From NCBI GenBank assembly GCA_964539805.1, contig CAZIKN010000105.1, forward strand, positions 1 through 19,005: a stretch of DNA of 19,005 nt, given 5' to 3'. This DNA comes from M3007 sp964539805 (GTDB taxonomy: Bacteria > Bacteroidota > Bacteroidia > Chitinophagales > Saprospiraceae). Within the stretch, counting starts at the first letter, position 1; every line of letters begins with the position of its first letter. Shown here piece by piece: positions 8,233-16,248 of the stretch. The notes below the pieces were generated by a model, which saw nothing but the letters and a program-made list of their open reading frames with translations, did not search any database and was not told where the DNA came from. The position numbers were made by a program, and so were the translations under genes.

Positions 8233-8546
8233 AAGACATCATCAGTCAACTAAATCCCATCTTTGACCATCGCAACCGATTAGGCATTATGTCCATATTG
8301 GTGGTCAATGACTGGGTGGACTACAATACACTCAAAGATCTGTTGAACCTGACGGATGGCAACTTGGCCAGTCACCTCAAGCCCTTGGAAACCAACGGCT
8401 TTGTCAGCTTTCAAAAACAATTTATTGGCCGAAGGCCCAATACCACTTATATGGCTACCACCGAAGGAAAAGCTGCCTTTAAAGCCCACTTGGAAGCCTT
8501 AGAGGCTATGCTGAAACGGGTGGAGGATGTGGAGGAGAAAAGCTGA
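8229..8546 (+). CDS. Winged-helix DNA-binding transcriptional regulator (HTH_34-like)
   Basis: A 105-residue cytosolic protein with a complete winged helix-turn-helix. Helices cover about residues 12-26 and 30-42 (NTLKDLLN), the recognition helix about 43-57 (DGNLASHLKPLETNGF), and the wing about 60-78, with the GRRPNTTYMATTEGK signature typical of small MarR/ArsR-related regulators of Bacteroidota. The C-terminal helix (AAFKAHLEALEAMLKRV) probably dimerises. No metal-binding cysteines are present, so an ArsR-type metal sensor is unlikely. Its ATG overlaps the stop of the membrane protein gene. It may autoregulate the operon through the inverted repeats at 7421-7470 (inference). Confidence 0.88.
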   Translation: MKDIISQLNPIFDHRNRLGIMSILVVNDWVDYNTLKDLLNLTDGNLASHLKPLETNGFVSFQKQFIGRRPNTTYMATTEGKAAFKAHLEALEAMLKRVEDVEEKS

Positions 8547-8576
8547 GCGTGTTTTTTACCACAAAAGTTTCAAACA

Positions 8577-9467
8577 TCATAATGCCTTGGCCTGCTCATA
8601 ATACGGATGCCCTGAATCTTGTATAATTTTTTGTTTTAATCGCTCAAACGCAGACTTGTTTTTCTGATAATCCGTAAGATAGCACAGTAGCAGATACCAT
8701 TCTGCGCGCTCGGAGAAGGGCATTTGACCGCTTGTGGCTATGTTTTCAAAAAAACGGGTCGCCTCAGAAAAACGATTGGAAAGATAGGCCGCATGACCGG
8801 CCATTTCCTGATAATACCAATAGTTTGGATCGGAAGCAGGTACTTTGGCCACCATGCGCAATACCGCAGCGTATTTTTTTTGCTGGAAGGCGGAGCGCGC
8901 CTGATTGGCTATATCTGATGGTCCATTGTCGCTGCGGTAATTGGCATAGTCAGGTGGCGTCCAAAGGGATGTTTGTTGGAGTGTTTTTGGAGGATAATTA
9001 AGGGGTGTTTCGCGCTTGCTTTCCGGTATTTTGGGTACTGCTTGTGGGCTATTTTGGGCAATGGGTTGTGTTGGCGTCGGGTTAGGGTTGGGTAGGGCAG
9101 GGGAGGGCCTGGGGGCTGATTTGTCCGAAAAAAAGAACCAAATAAGGAAAAAAATGGCCAGAACGCTGCTAATGGTGAGGGCCCATTGCCATTTGGTCAG
9201 TGCTGTTTTGGCTTTGGAGGGAGGAGAAGCCCCGTGATTGGGCGAAAAAAAGCCCTCCTGGGCCAGGCTTTTGTCAACGAGTGCAATTTTTTGCTTCATA
9301 AGCTCATCCTCATGCCATACAATCCCGTTTAGAATATCCGTTTGAAGCGCCATTTCTGCGGCAAAATCAGGATCTTCCATTGCGCGTTGTTTCACGGCCA
9401 ATTGCTCGTTCTCATTCAATTGACCGAGTAAGTATGTTTCAATAAGTTGTATATCTTCTTTTTTCAT
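8577..9467 (-). CDS. Anti-sigma-like single-pass membrane protein with helical (TPR-like) periplasmic domain
   Basis: A 296-residue protein. Residues 1-90 form an acidic helical cytosolic region with YLLGQLNENEQLAVKQRAMEDPDFAAEM, a pattern seen at the start of many Bacteroidota anti-sigma factors; the zinc-binding HxxxCxxC of ZAS proteins is absent. One membrane helix spans about 94-114 (ALTISSVLAIFFLIWFFF). A proline-rich linker (about 116-163) leads to a helical domain (184-296) with two or three TPR-like pairs (ARSAFQQKKYAAVLRMV; AGHAAYLSNRFSEATRFFENI). It lies 10 bp downstream of the ECF sigma gene, so the two form an operon and it probably holds that sigma factor at the membrane. The target of the periplasmic part is unknown. 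Confidence 0.75.
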   Translation of the reverse strand: MKKEDIQLIETYLLGQLNENEQLAVKQRAMEDPDFAAEMALQTDILNGIVWHEDELMKQKIALVDKSLAQEGFFSPNHGASPPSKAKTALTKWQWALTISSVLAIFFLIWFFFSDKSAPRPSPALPNPNPTPTQPIAQNSPQAVPKIPESKRETPLNYPPKTLQQTSLWTPPDYANYRSDNGPSDIANQARSAFQQKKYAAVLRMVAKVPASDPNYWYYQEMAGHAAYLSNRFSEATRFFENIATSGQMPFSERAEWYLLLCYLTDYQKNKSAFERLKQKIIQDSGHPYYEQAKAL

Positions 9468-9477
9468 GTTGTACGAA

Positions 9478-10077
9478 TTAATCTATCCAGTGCCTGACTT
9501 TTCTGACCATGCTGCGCAGGGCGTCCATGCAACGGTGTTTTTTTACCTTGACAAATGCCTCTGTATAGTGAAGCCTTTTGGCTATTTCGGCTGTTGCAAG
9601 TTGTTGATAATAAGCATATTTTATCATGTCCTGACATTCGGGACGCAGTTTTTGGATACATTCCGAGATGGCTTTGTATCGGCTGTCATCCCTGTTTTCA
9701 CGGAGCAGGATTTCCTCAAAATCATCATAGTCCTCTGATTGGTTGTGCGTGTGCTCCTCCCACAAAAGAACAGGATGCGCCTGTCGCGTGCGCAAGCGAT
9801 AGAGCCAAAGGTTGCGGACCACGGCACTTAGATAAGCACCGGGATCCGCTGTCCAGTGAAAATTGACGTCACCCGCTTTCTTAAACAATACGAACAAGGC
9901 TTCCTGAAACACATCCCTTGCATCTTGTTCGCTGCCCGAGTTGGCCTTGATAAATGCCTCTACTGGCCCGTAACACGCCTGGTACAGGTACACAAATGCT
10001 GCATTGTCGCCATTTTTCAGGCGTTCTCTCAGATCCGGCAATTTTTCCACGGGTAGGGGCTTGCGGGTATATTGCAA
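9478..10077 (-). CDS. ECF-type RNA polymerase sigma factor (sigma-70 family)
   Basis: A 199-residue sigma factor with only regions 2 and 4, as in the extracytoplasmic function group. Region 2 spans about residues 25-95: FVYLYQACYGPVEAF, DARDVFQEALFVLFKK, then AYLSAVVRNLWLYRLR. An acidic linker (SEDYDDFEEILL) follows, then region 4 at about 135-190: IQKLRPECQDMIKYAYYQQL, with the helix-turn-helix in ATAEIAKRLHYTEAFVKVKKHRC. The start is a TTG at 10077; only an ATT codon lies between it and an in-frame TAA, and no ATG precedes region 2, so TTG is the best start. It is followed after 10 bp by the anti-sigma-like gene. Its regulon is unknown; the adjacent CHAT gene is a candidate. Confidence 0.9.
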   Translation of the reverse strand: MQYTRKPLPVEKLPDLRERLKNGDNAAFVYLYQACYGPVEAFIKANSGSEQDARDVFQEALFVLFKKAGDVNFHWTADPGAYLSAVVRNLWLYRLRTRQAHPVLLWEEHTHNQSEDYDDFEEILLRENRDDSRYKAISECIQKLRPECQDMIKYAYYQQLATAEIAKRLHYTEAFVKVKKHRCMDALRSMVRKVRHWID

Positions 10078-10096
10078 AATTTAAGTTGGGTTATCA

Positions 10097-10145
10097 GTTC
10101 CGCATCTGCAAACATCCAAAAAAATTTCCTTGCAGACACCGTTCC
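10097..10145 (-). promoter_or_regulatory. GGAAC motifs and an inverted repeat before the sigma gene
   Basis: On the minus strand GGAAC occurs at 10145-10141 and 10101-10097. GGAAC is the core of many ECF -35 elements, so autoregulation is possible. Between them lies an inverted repeat, tctgcaa (10105-10111) and ttgcaga (10130-10136), that could be an operator. No matching -10 element can be chosen with confidence. Confidence 0.3.
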
Positions 10146-10176
10146 TTAAATCTATAGGCTCAAAAATTACCCCTCA

Positions 10177-13062
10177 TCACCTTCCCACCAGCACAAAACC
10201 TGCCCAGAAATAGGGGTGTGCTTCTTCGCCTTTAAATTTTTGGACATAATCTTTCTTGGCTAAATGCATAGCCTCATCTTTTGCAAGGCCCTTGTTCAGG
10301 TTTTGATAAAAATAAATCATCAGGTGACGTGTTTTGGCATCGCTGACCGTCCACAGGCTTTGCAAAATGCTGTGCGCGCCTGCCGATACGAATGCCCGCG
10401 CGATACTGACCACGCCTTCACCGCGGTGCATCTTGCCCAAGCCTGTTTCGCAGGCAGAAAGCGTGACTAAGTCGGCATGTAACCCAAGGCCGTAAATTTC
10501 ACTCACATACAAGCGCTCACCTTGCGGATATTCGGCAGAAGGCGCAAAATTGATATAGGAATAGTCGCCGGCACGGTCGTTGGCGCGCGCATGCGTGGCT
10601 AAGTGCAGGATACGGTACTGTCCGGCCTCGTCCATGAATGCCTTTTTGGTGGCCAATTTACCCGCCATGGCCTTCCCATGGGTTAATTGTGCCACATGGT
10701 ACACTTCCTCGCCGCTGAAGGGCAATGGCGTAAAATCGGCCCTGTTTTGATCGGCGAGCTGGCGGGTAAGCGAATCATGCCAAGAAGTAGAATTATCATA
10801 AAACGGAGCCATTGCCAACAAGGATTGGCTTGCCTCAGGCAGCTGTTTTTCGTCCATTTCCCGCAGGAGCGTTGCCGAATAGGAATAATGCAGAATGTGT
10901 TTTTGGTTCCAGTACGCATGTGTGTGAAAGCGATCGGGGCGCTCGGGCCTGGCGCTGAGCAAGGCTTCGAAAGGAAGGTAAGCCAGTGTTCCGTCAGGTA
11001 TAATGGTCAGGTTTTCAGGTAGTTGTGTTTGCAGGGGCGCTATCAGTGTTTGATATAACCAATAGGCGGCTTCCACATATTCATTTGCCGTACGGAGGTA
11101 AAGCGCTGAGTTTTTGGTTTCAGAAAGAAAGTAGCCGTTCACGGCTTCGCGGAATTGTTTGACTTTGGCCTCAACTTCCTTTTTTCGGGTGATGCGATGA
11201 ATCAAGGTGTCGGACCGCAGCAAAAAGATAGTGATGGTGCTGTCTCCCGTAAAAAACTCCAGCAGGGCTTCATGGTCTGAAAGGCTGCTTTGTACTGTTT
11301 TAACCTCAATCCTGGGTAAGGGGGCATGTGCCAGAAAGTAATCGGGAAAGTCTTTCGTTATCTCGCTTTTTAGCAGTTCGTATTGTTTTTGAAGGGAAAA
11401 AATTTCTTCTTTAAGCATCGCTGTTTCATTGGATTTTGAGGATTGCTGCGTTTCAAAAACTTGTTTTTCCAATTGCACGATCTTGTTTTGCAGCAGCTGC
11501 TCGCGTTGGACCAATGTCAGAGGGACTTTGGCCTTCCGGCGGCTTTTTTGCTCCATGATCTGTTGGTAGAGCAACAGGCTTTTGCTGGTTTCGGAGGTAG
11601 TGAAGGCTTCCTGCAAGTATTTTGGATTGGCTGTCAGGTCGTAAAAGGAAAGCAGGGTTTGGTTGGCCAAACTGGCGCCTCTGTACAATTCTCTGTATGC
11701 GGCTAATTTGCTGCGGGCATTTTGAAAGTTGCCTACCAAATTTGCATTGATGTCCAAGGCAAGACTTAGGGCTTTTTTCGCCTCTTCCAATGTGCTTTTG
11801 TCCTTGTTTTGATCATATTTTTGTATCAGGTGTTTGTTTTTTTCCATGAGCAACATACTGATGAAATTGGGTTGCCGAATGCTGTCAAAGGGCATGCCCA
11901 TTCGGTATCCTTCATCCACAAAAGCGGTGTCCAAATAAGCCAATGCCTTATCAGGCTTTTGGAGCAGGCCATAAGATGTGGCAAAATGCCAGCTCAACCA
12001 GGAACCGGGCCCTTTCCATTTCTCTTTTGACATTTCTTTGGCTATCTTATATATTTTCTCCAAAAAAATCAGTGCGGAGTCCGGCTTTTTGTATTGGTTG
12101 TAGCTGACGCCAACATAGCCCAAGGCTGCACCCAGCATGGTTTTATTGACCGTATCTGTTTTGGTCAGCATGTCAACGGCATCATACTGGTATTTTAACG
12201 CTTCACGGAAATGGCCCATTTGCGCATAATTTTCACCAATCATGATTAATAACTTGCCCAATTTTACACTCATCCCGTGTTTCTGCTGCATTAAGGGAAG
12301 TAATTCCAATTGCTTTTTTATGGCATCATCATATCGGCCTTCGCTACTCTGCAATAAGGCAATATTGGCTTGAAATTCTATGTATTCACCTTTGTTTTGA
12401 AGGCCCGCATCTTTTAGTACCCTTACTGCTTTGGCATAATAGGCTTCCCCTTTTTCAAAATCCTCCAAAACAAATCCGTAAAGTGTGCCCAGATCATTAT
12501 AAGAGAAGGCTGTTTCTAAACTGTTTTCGCCAAATGCTTTGATGTTGAGTTCCAGTGCTTTTTCCAGAATGGGTATCGCATGCTGGGGTATTATCCTTTT
12601 AACGGACACCCCTTTCCAGGATAAGATATCCGCCAGATTGGCAAAGTGGCTTGGGTTGATATGCTCTTGTAGCGCAAGTGCTTTTTCAAAATGGGGGAGC
12701 GCATTGGGGTAGTCATATCTATTATAGTAATGACGGCCCAGCGCGTAGGAGATCACCAGAAAATCTTGCCCAACCGTGTCGTTTTTGACAACCAAGCGCG
12801 TCCGCTCGGCCAGCAGCAGGGCCAGTGCCTCCTCGCTTTTTTTTAGGTTAAACAGGCTGTCTGACAGCTGTACCCAGCGGGAGTGGGCTAAGAAATTGGT
12901 TTGGGCTTTGGTTTCGGAAGCCCAAAGGAGGGAAATAAGGCAAAGCCATAAGCTTAAGCCCAATGCCGTGAGCCTGTGGTAATAAGCTGGGATTAAGTAG
13001 TTTTGGTGTGCCCACGGGCCATTATTGTTTGGGCCTTGTTTTGAAGCAATAGGTTGGTTCAT
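10177..13062 (-). CDS. Secreted TPR-CHAT (caspase-like) protein with intact catalytic His and Cys
   Basis: A 961-residue protein if it starts at the ATG at 13062; a GTG at 13092 is possible but adds ten residues with no support. A hydrophobic segment (about 31-48, LTALGLSLWLCLISLLWA) ending in TKAQ looks like a signal peptide with a long N-region, so the protein should be periplasmic or exported. Residues about 60-450 are TPR-type helical repeats (YYNRYDYPNALPHFEKAL; YNDLGTLYGFVLEDFEKGEA). A coiled coil follows (about 503-570, LQNKIVQLEKQVFE). The C-terminal CHAT domain (about 590-961) has the catalytic histidine in HLATHA (about residue 824) and the catalytic cysteine in LSACETG (about 871; codon at 10450-10452). 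CHAT domains are caspase-related proteases that are often gated by attached TPRs. It lies 99 bp upstream of the ECF sigma gene on the same strand. Confidence 0.9.
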   Translation of the reverse strand: MNQPIASKQGPNNNGPWAHQNYLIPAYYHRLTALGLSLWLCLISLLWASETKAQTNFLAHSRWVQLSDSLFNLKKSEEALALLLAERTRLVVKNDTVGQDFLVISYALGRHYYNRYDYPNALPHFEKALALQEHINPSHFANLADILSWKGVSVKRIIPQHAIPILEKALELNIKAFGENSLETAFSYNDLGTLYGFVLEDFEKGEAYYAKAVRVLKDAGLQNKGEYIEFQANIALLQSSEGRYDDAIKKQLELLPLMQQKHGMSVKLGKLLIMIGENYAQMGHFREALKYQYDAVDMLTKTDTVNKTMLGAALGYVGVSYNQYKKPDSALIFLEKIYKIAKEMSKEKWKGPGSWLSWHFATSYGLLQKPDKALAYLDTAFVDEGYRMGMPFDSIRQPNFISMLLMEKNKHLIQKYDQNKDKSTLEEAKKALSLALDINANLVGNFQNARSKLAAYRELYRGASLANQTLLSFYDLTANPKYLQEAFTTSETSKSLLLYQQIMEQKSRRKAKVPLTLVQREQLLQNKIVQLEKQVFETQQSSKSNETAMLKEEIFSLQKQYELLKSEITKDFPDYFLAHAPLPRIEVKTVQSSLSDHEALLEFFTGDSTITIFLLRSDTLIHRITRKKEVEAKVKQFREAVNGYFLSETKNSALYLRTANEYVEAAYWLYQTLIAPLQTQLPENLTIIPDGTLAYLPFEALLSARPERPDRFHTHAYWNQKHILHYSYSATLLREMDEKQLPEASQSLLAMAPFYDNSTSWHDSLTRQLADQNRADFTPLPFSGEEVYHVAQLTHGKAMAGKLATKKAFMDEAGQYRILHLATHARANDRAGDYSYINFAPSAEYPQGERLYVSEIYGLGLHADLVTLSACETGLGKMHRGEGVVSIARAFVSAGAHSILQSLWTVSDAKTRHLMIYFYQNLNKGLAKDEAMHLAKKDYVQKFKGEEAHPYFWAGFVLVGR

Positions 13063-13192
13063 AAGTATGATATAAGCTTGACCAGCCAGCACGCGGGTAT
13101 AATTTGGATTGGAAGTTTGAATGTTGCGGTAAATGTAAATAAAAGGTACTTGTCATGGAATCGGGATGTGAAAATATTTTAAGTATAGGGCA

Positions 13193-13804
13193 TCAGCATC
13201 CAATTTCTACAACGGATACGATCTCAATGGGCCAGTATGCGCGCACATCGGCTATATGGGTATGGCGGGCAATTACGAGCATATTACCGGTGAAATTGGG
13301 TTGAGAAAAACAGGCAAGGGTGCAGTAATTGCTTGATATGGAACGAATGGAAAAATTTTGATAGCTTGTGTTGGAATAAAAGGAGCCAGGGATGTCTGTC
13401 AGGGCATGCCGAACAGGAAAATCAATGCAATGGCCCGAGTAATCGCGCAACGCAAACCCTTTAGCCGATGATTCGGGGGGTATTGGAGCCTGATGCTGGA
13501 GTTCATTTTCCAGTCCATGTTCCAAATAACAGGACAATTGTTCCGTATCCATCAGATAGCGGCGCAAGTCCGCTTTGCAGGCAAAAGCCCTTATTTGTTT
13601 TGCTTCGATGAGGATATCATTTAAGTAAAAGCAAAGCCTTTGGTCAAACAGGTGAACATCCTGAGGGGCATACGTTTTATGATCCACCCTGAATGGCAAA
13701 CCAAGATCGGGATTGGTTTGTATGTCCGTTTTGTCTTCTAAGATTAAAATTTCACGGAGCATATCCATAGATTGCAAGATGAATGGTGGATGATTGTTGG
13801 GCAT
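13193..13804 (-). CDS. Protein with C-terminal beta/gamma-crystallin-like domain
   Basis: A 203-residue protein without a signal peptide. The C-terminal half (about 115-203) reads as two Greek-key motifs. The second is clear: FSQPNFTG (166-173), which fits the Y/F-x4-F-x-G signature, followed by WPIEIVSVVEI, matching the conserved serine strand. The first is weaker: ALRDYSGHCIDFP, then YQNFSIRSISSN. Known for the family: such domains may bind calcium, and related folds occur in bacterial inhibitors and structural proteins. The N-terminal 110 residues (DLRRYLMDTEQLSCYLEHG and nearby) are not recognised. The gene follows the lipoprotein gene after 24 bp and probably belongs to the same operon. 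Start ATG at 13804; an internal Met at residue 13 is also possible. Confidence 0.65.
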   Translation of the reverse strand: MPNNHPPFILQSMDMLREILILEDKTDIQTNPDLGLPFRVDHKTYAPQDVHLFDQRLCFYLNDILIEAKQIRAFACKADLRRYLMDTEQLSCYLEHGLENELQHQAPIPPESSAKGFALRDYSGHCIDFPVRHALTDIPGSFYSNTSYQNFSIRSISSNYCTLACFSQPNFTGNMLVIARHTHIADVRAYWPIEIVSVVEIGC

Positions 13805-13828
13805 GAGATTATTGGATTTTATGGTTGT

Positions 13829-14782
13829 TCACCAAGTGTCAATATTCCCATCATCATATCCTTCGCTTATGGTTTGCCCATCTGCGAAAACATAGATTCT
13901 TTTATTGCCATGACAGGAAATTTTTTTTATATCTTTGCCTTTATATGAAAGGTAAATTGGATCTGATTTTTTATACTCAGACAGGTGAAATCTAAGAGGA
14001 GTTTCATATATCGCATTGATTTTTTTGGTCAAAGGGGTGTCTTCATCTATTCCATAGTCTTCATCTCTATATTTTAACGAGTCAAGTACAAGTATATTTT
14101 TGGAGAAAGAAAAAAACAATTGGGTGGTGTCTTTTCTCTTGTGAAAGCGCTTGTATTTTTCTATGTTATCTATGTCTGTTTCATTTTTTTCTTTTTTGTC
14201 GAAAGATGTTTTATATCTTTTAAGCTTATCCCTTTTTTTGCGGCTCACAACTTTTCCTACATCTAACTTAACTACAATACTGCTATTATTTACTGTATAA
14301 TATCCGCGATAGCAAGTATATGCCTTTTTTCCTCCTTTCGCTTTAACTGAGCAGTTGGGGTATTTCTTACATTTATTTCCTTCTCTAACCCGGGTAAAAT
14401 GCTCATCGAGTGAAATTGTTCTTGAAAATCTTTCAATTTTGTTCCAATCGTAGTTTGATGAGAGATATAGCACACGGTGATTGTCCAAAAAAACCAAGGA
14501 TATTACCCGTTGAATCTTTGAACTATCCTTAATTTCATTGCATTGTTCATAAGATTTTAATAAAATTCCATTGTTGGGCTTTGTATTTTCACAAAAATAA
14601 TATTTATATACAAAATGAGTTTCATCATCTTGGAAAAAAGTCTTAACTTTTTCCACACTGCCTGTACAAGATTTTTGAGAATCAGTTCCAAAGTCTGTAC
14701 CCACAAGTGAAAGGTATCGGTACTTGCATGAAGCGTGAACGAACAGGACCGTTACGATATAAAGTAAGGTTTTATATTTCAT
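13829..14782 (-). CDS. Lysine-rich lipoprotein of unknown function, partner of the toxin-23-like gene
   Basis: A 317-residue protein starting at the ATG at 14782. A longer frame back to 14848 would overlap the preceding gene and push the signal peptide inward, so it is rejected. The N-terminus is a lipoprotein signal peptide (hydrophobic YKTLLYIVTVLFV, lipobox HASC, Cys 19). The mature part is polar, rich in Lys, Asp and Tyr, with seven further cysteines (39, 64, 81, 138, 144, 157, 290). A highly basic stretch lies near 178-216 (RKKRDKLKRYK). No family is recognised. The start lies 14 bp after the stop of the toxin-23-like gene, so they are co-transcribed. If that neighbour is a toxin, this could be an envelope-anchored partner or immunity protein (inference). 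The DNA is visibly AT-rich. Confidence 0.72.
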   Translation of the reverse strand: MKYKTLLYIVTVLFVHASCKYRYLSLVGTDFGTDSQKSCTGSVEKVKTFFQDDETHFVYKYYFCENTKPNNGILLKSYEQCNEIKDSSKIQRVISLVFLDNHRVLYLSSNYDWNKIERFSRTISLDEHFTRVREGNKCKKYPNCSVKAKGGKKAYTCYRGYYTVNNSSIVVKLDVGKVVSRKKRDKLKRYKTSFDKKEKNETDIDNIEKYKRFHKRKDTTQLFFSFSKNILVLDSLKYRDEDYGIDEDTPLTKKINAIYETPLRFHLSEYKKSDPIYLSYKGKDIKKISCHGNKRIYVFADGQTISEGYDDGNIDTW

Positions 14783-14796
14783 TATTTTAGTCAAGG

Positions 14797-15933
14797 TTAT
14801 TTTCTGTAAATTGGGTTTTGGTATTGATAGTTCATACCAAATAACCATTTATCTTTGTAAATATTCGGATGATAAGGGTAATTATTTGCTTTATGGATAC
14901 GGTCTTGAATATCCCTGCCAGCTTTGCTGTCTATCTTGGAGATAAAAAAGCCTATATCTCTATAAATCAACGAAGCCCTTGTGATGCCACGATTGTAGGA
15001 GGCTGTTTCGATGTTCTTATAGGGTACCTTGTTTAGTTTTAGCTTGTTGGCGACTTCATAGGTGTCTTGTTCGTACCCTGTAAATTTATCGAAAGAAAAT
15101 ATCAACTGAAAATTGTCTTTATATTGACCCTCTGGTTGGCCCTCAAACCTTTCTTGTGACCAGATATGTGCAAAACCACCGCCTGTCCAATAACGATCAT
15201 ATCCGTCACCGAGCCATTCGGAAAATGGCGGTCCATCATTGTAATAGCCTGCTGACAAAAATTTGTCTAACGCAATACCAATATAGCCTACTCTTTGTGA
15301 CCTACGCTTTTTGACATACATCTTTGAGCCGTTGAAGGTATTATGGTCTTGTGGCAAGTATCTTTGATTATTTATTGTTTCATTTTGCAATTGCCTTTGC
15401 CTTTCTGTCTCATTACCGTTTATAGGAATATTCCAAATGAAATTTGTAGCTATGGTAAATGAAAATTGGAAAGGATTGCTCAAGGTATTTGCATAGTTGG
15501 TATTCCAGGTGTAAAGCGGTCGCCGGTAGTTAAATTTATCGAGCATGCGCTTATTCCAAAAAAAACCGGGCGTCAAACCGAATGATCCATAAAGATCCAA
15601 CTGGTGGTCGTCAAAAAAACCAGGTAATTTACTGTTCCCAATGCCACCCCTATATAAATTGATGCCTGTCTTAAAGGATAGCATGACCCCGGAACTGGGC
15701 AAGCTCCAATTGTTAGTGGCTGTGACCATACTGCGTCCAAAACCAATTGAGGCACTTAAAACATAGTTGGTATTATTCCCCTTACCAACGTCAATTTTTG
15801 CATTAAGGCCGTAATCTACTTGGATTTCGCCCTGACAAAAGATGGTTTCACACAGCCCTAATAACAAGATTGACTGAAGTATAAATGGAATTAATAATGG
15901 TTTATCTGGTTTAAATTTCGAATAATTTGGCAT
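14797..15933 (-). CDS. Secreted beta-rich protein resembling polymorphic toxin type 23
   Basis: A 378-residue protein with a signal peptide (basic N-region, hydrophobic LLIPFILQSILLLGL, likely cleavage near CQ at 33-34). The rest alternates short beta strands with aromatic residues, like a small barrel or beta sandwich. The C-terminal part carries motifs I associate with Ntox23 proteins of Bacteroidota: GDGYDRYWTGG (242-252), FDKFTG (281-286), YNRGITRASLIYRDIG (313-328), and DSKAGRDIQDRIH (335-347) followed by a YPYHPN turn. The function of that domain is unproven; it was predicted as a toxin from polymorphic systems. There is no long repeat carrier here, unlike classical polymorphic toxins. 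An outer-membrane beta-barrel protein is the main alternative. It heads a tight operon behind a good promoter. Confidence 0.6.
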   Translation of the reverse strand: MPNYSKFKPDKPLLIPFILQSILLLGLCETIFCQGEIQVDYGLNAKIDVGKGNNTNYVLSASIGFGRSMVTATNNWSLPSSGVMLSFKTGINLYRGGIGNSKLPGFFDDHQLDLYGSFGLTPGFFWNKRMLDKFNYRRPLYTWNTNYANTLSNPFQFSFTIATNFIWNIPINGNETERQRQLQNETINNQRYLPQDHNTFNGSKMYVKKRRSQRVGYIGIALDKFLSAGYYNDGPPFSEWLGDGYDRYWTGGGFAHIWSQERFEGQPEGQYKDNFQLIFSFDKFTGYEQDTYEVANKLKLNKVPYKNIETASYNRGITRASLIYRDIGFFISKIDSKAGRDIQDRIHKANNYPYHPNIYKDKWLFGMNYQYQNPIYRK

Positions 15934-15952
15934 GAGCAGAATTAAATTTTCA

Positions 15953-15983
15953 CAAAAGTAGTAGAGCCTTATTAGATTTACAA
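15953..15983 (-). promoter_or_regulatory. Bacteroidota promoter for the toxin-23-like operon
   Basis: On the minus strand TTG (15983-15981) is followed after 20 bp by TACTTTTG (15960-15953), an exact TAnnTTTG. Spacing fits the usual 19-21 bp. Transcription would start near 15946, about 13 bp before the ATG at 15933. Confidence 0.65.
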
Positions 15984-16187
15984 TAAAAATTAAAATTTAT
16001 TTTAATTTAAATGCAGGCGCAGCATCTTTGCCACGCCCACATTCAACCTGATGGAAGACGATCATGCTAAAAACAAAAGGCGAACGGATTATGGAAAAAC
16101 TTCATTTGGTTCAAGGTGTTTGATGAGTGAGGGTGATGTATCGTCAATGCAAAGCGGTTTTTAACCTACTTGCGTCTGTAAATTTTT
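15984..16187. other. Intergenic stretch without a supported gene
   Basis: The first part (15984-16010) is extremely AT-rich and lies just upstream of the toxin operon promoter. The rest has mixed composition. A 22-codon minus-strand frame (16065-15997, starting MIVFHQVECG) is open, but it has no start signal and is too short to call. No repeat, RNA gene or recombination site is evident. Confidence 0.4.
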
Positions 16188-16212
16188 GAAAATCAGGAAA
16201 ATAAATCCTGAT
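16188..16212 (-). terminator. Hairpin terminator of the downstream lipoprotein gene
   Basis: A perfect 7-bp inverted repeat, atcagga (16192-16198) and tcctgat (16206-16212), has a 7-nt loop and, read on the minus strand, is followed by a short T-run. It lies about 37 bp after the stop at 16249. The stem is AT-containing and the T-run short, so termination may be partial. Confidence 0.5.
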
Positions 16213-16248
16213 AAATTTTTTAATCACTTAAATCAGGATATATCTCGG

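Noticed and set aside
8547..8576. Bidirectional terminator between the convergent genes
   Set aside because: There is a run of T but no stem that could form a terminator in this 30-bp gap.
13063..13092. GTG start for the TPR-CHAT protein
   Set aside because: An ATG ten codons later gives a signal peptide nearer the N-terminus; the extra residues add nothing recognisable.
15997..16065. 22-codon minus-strand frame MIVFHQVECG... in the intergenic region
   Set aside because: Too short, with no promoter or start context of its own; possibly a remnant, but nothing in the window supports that.
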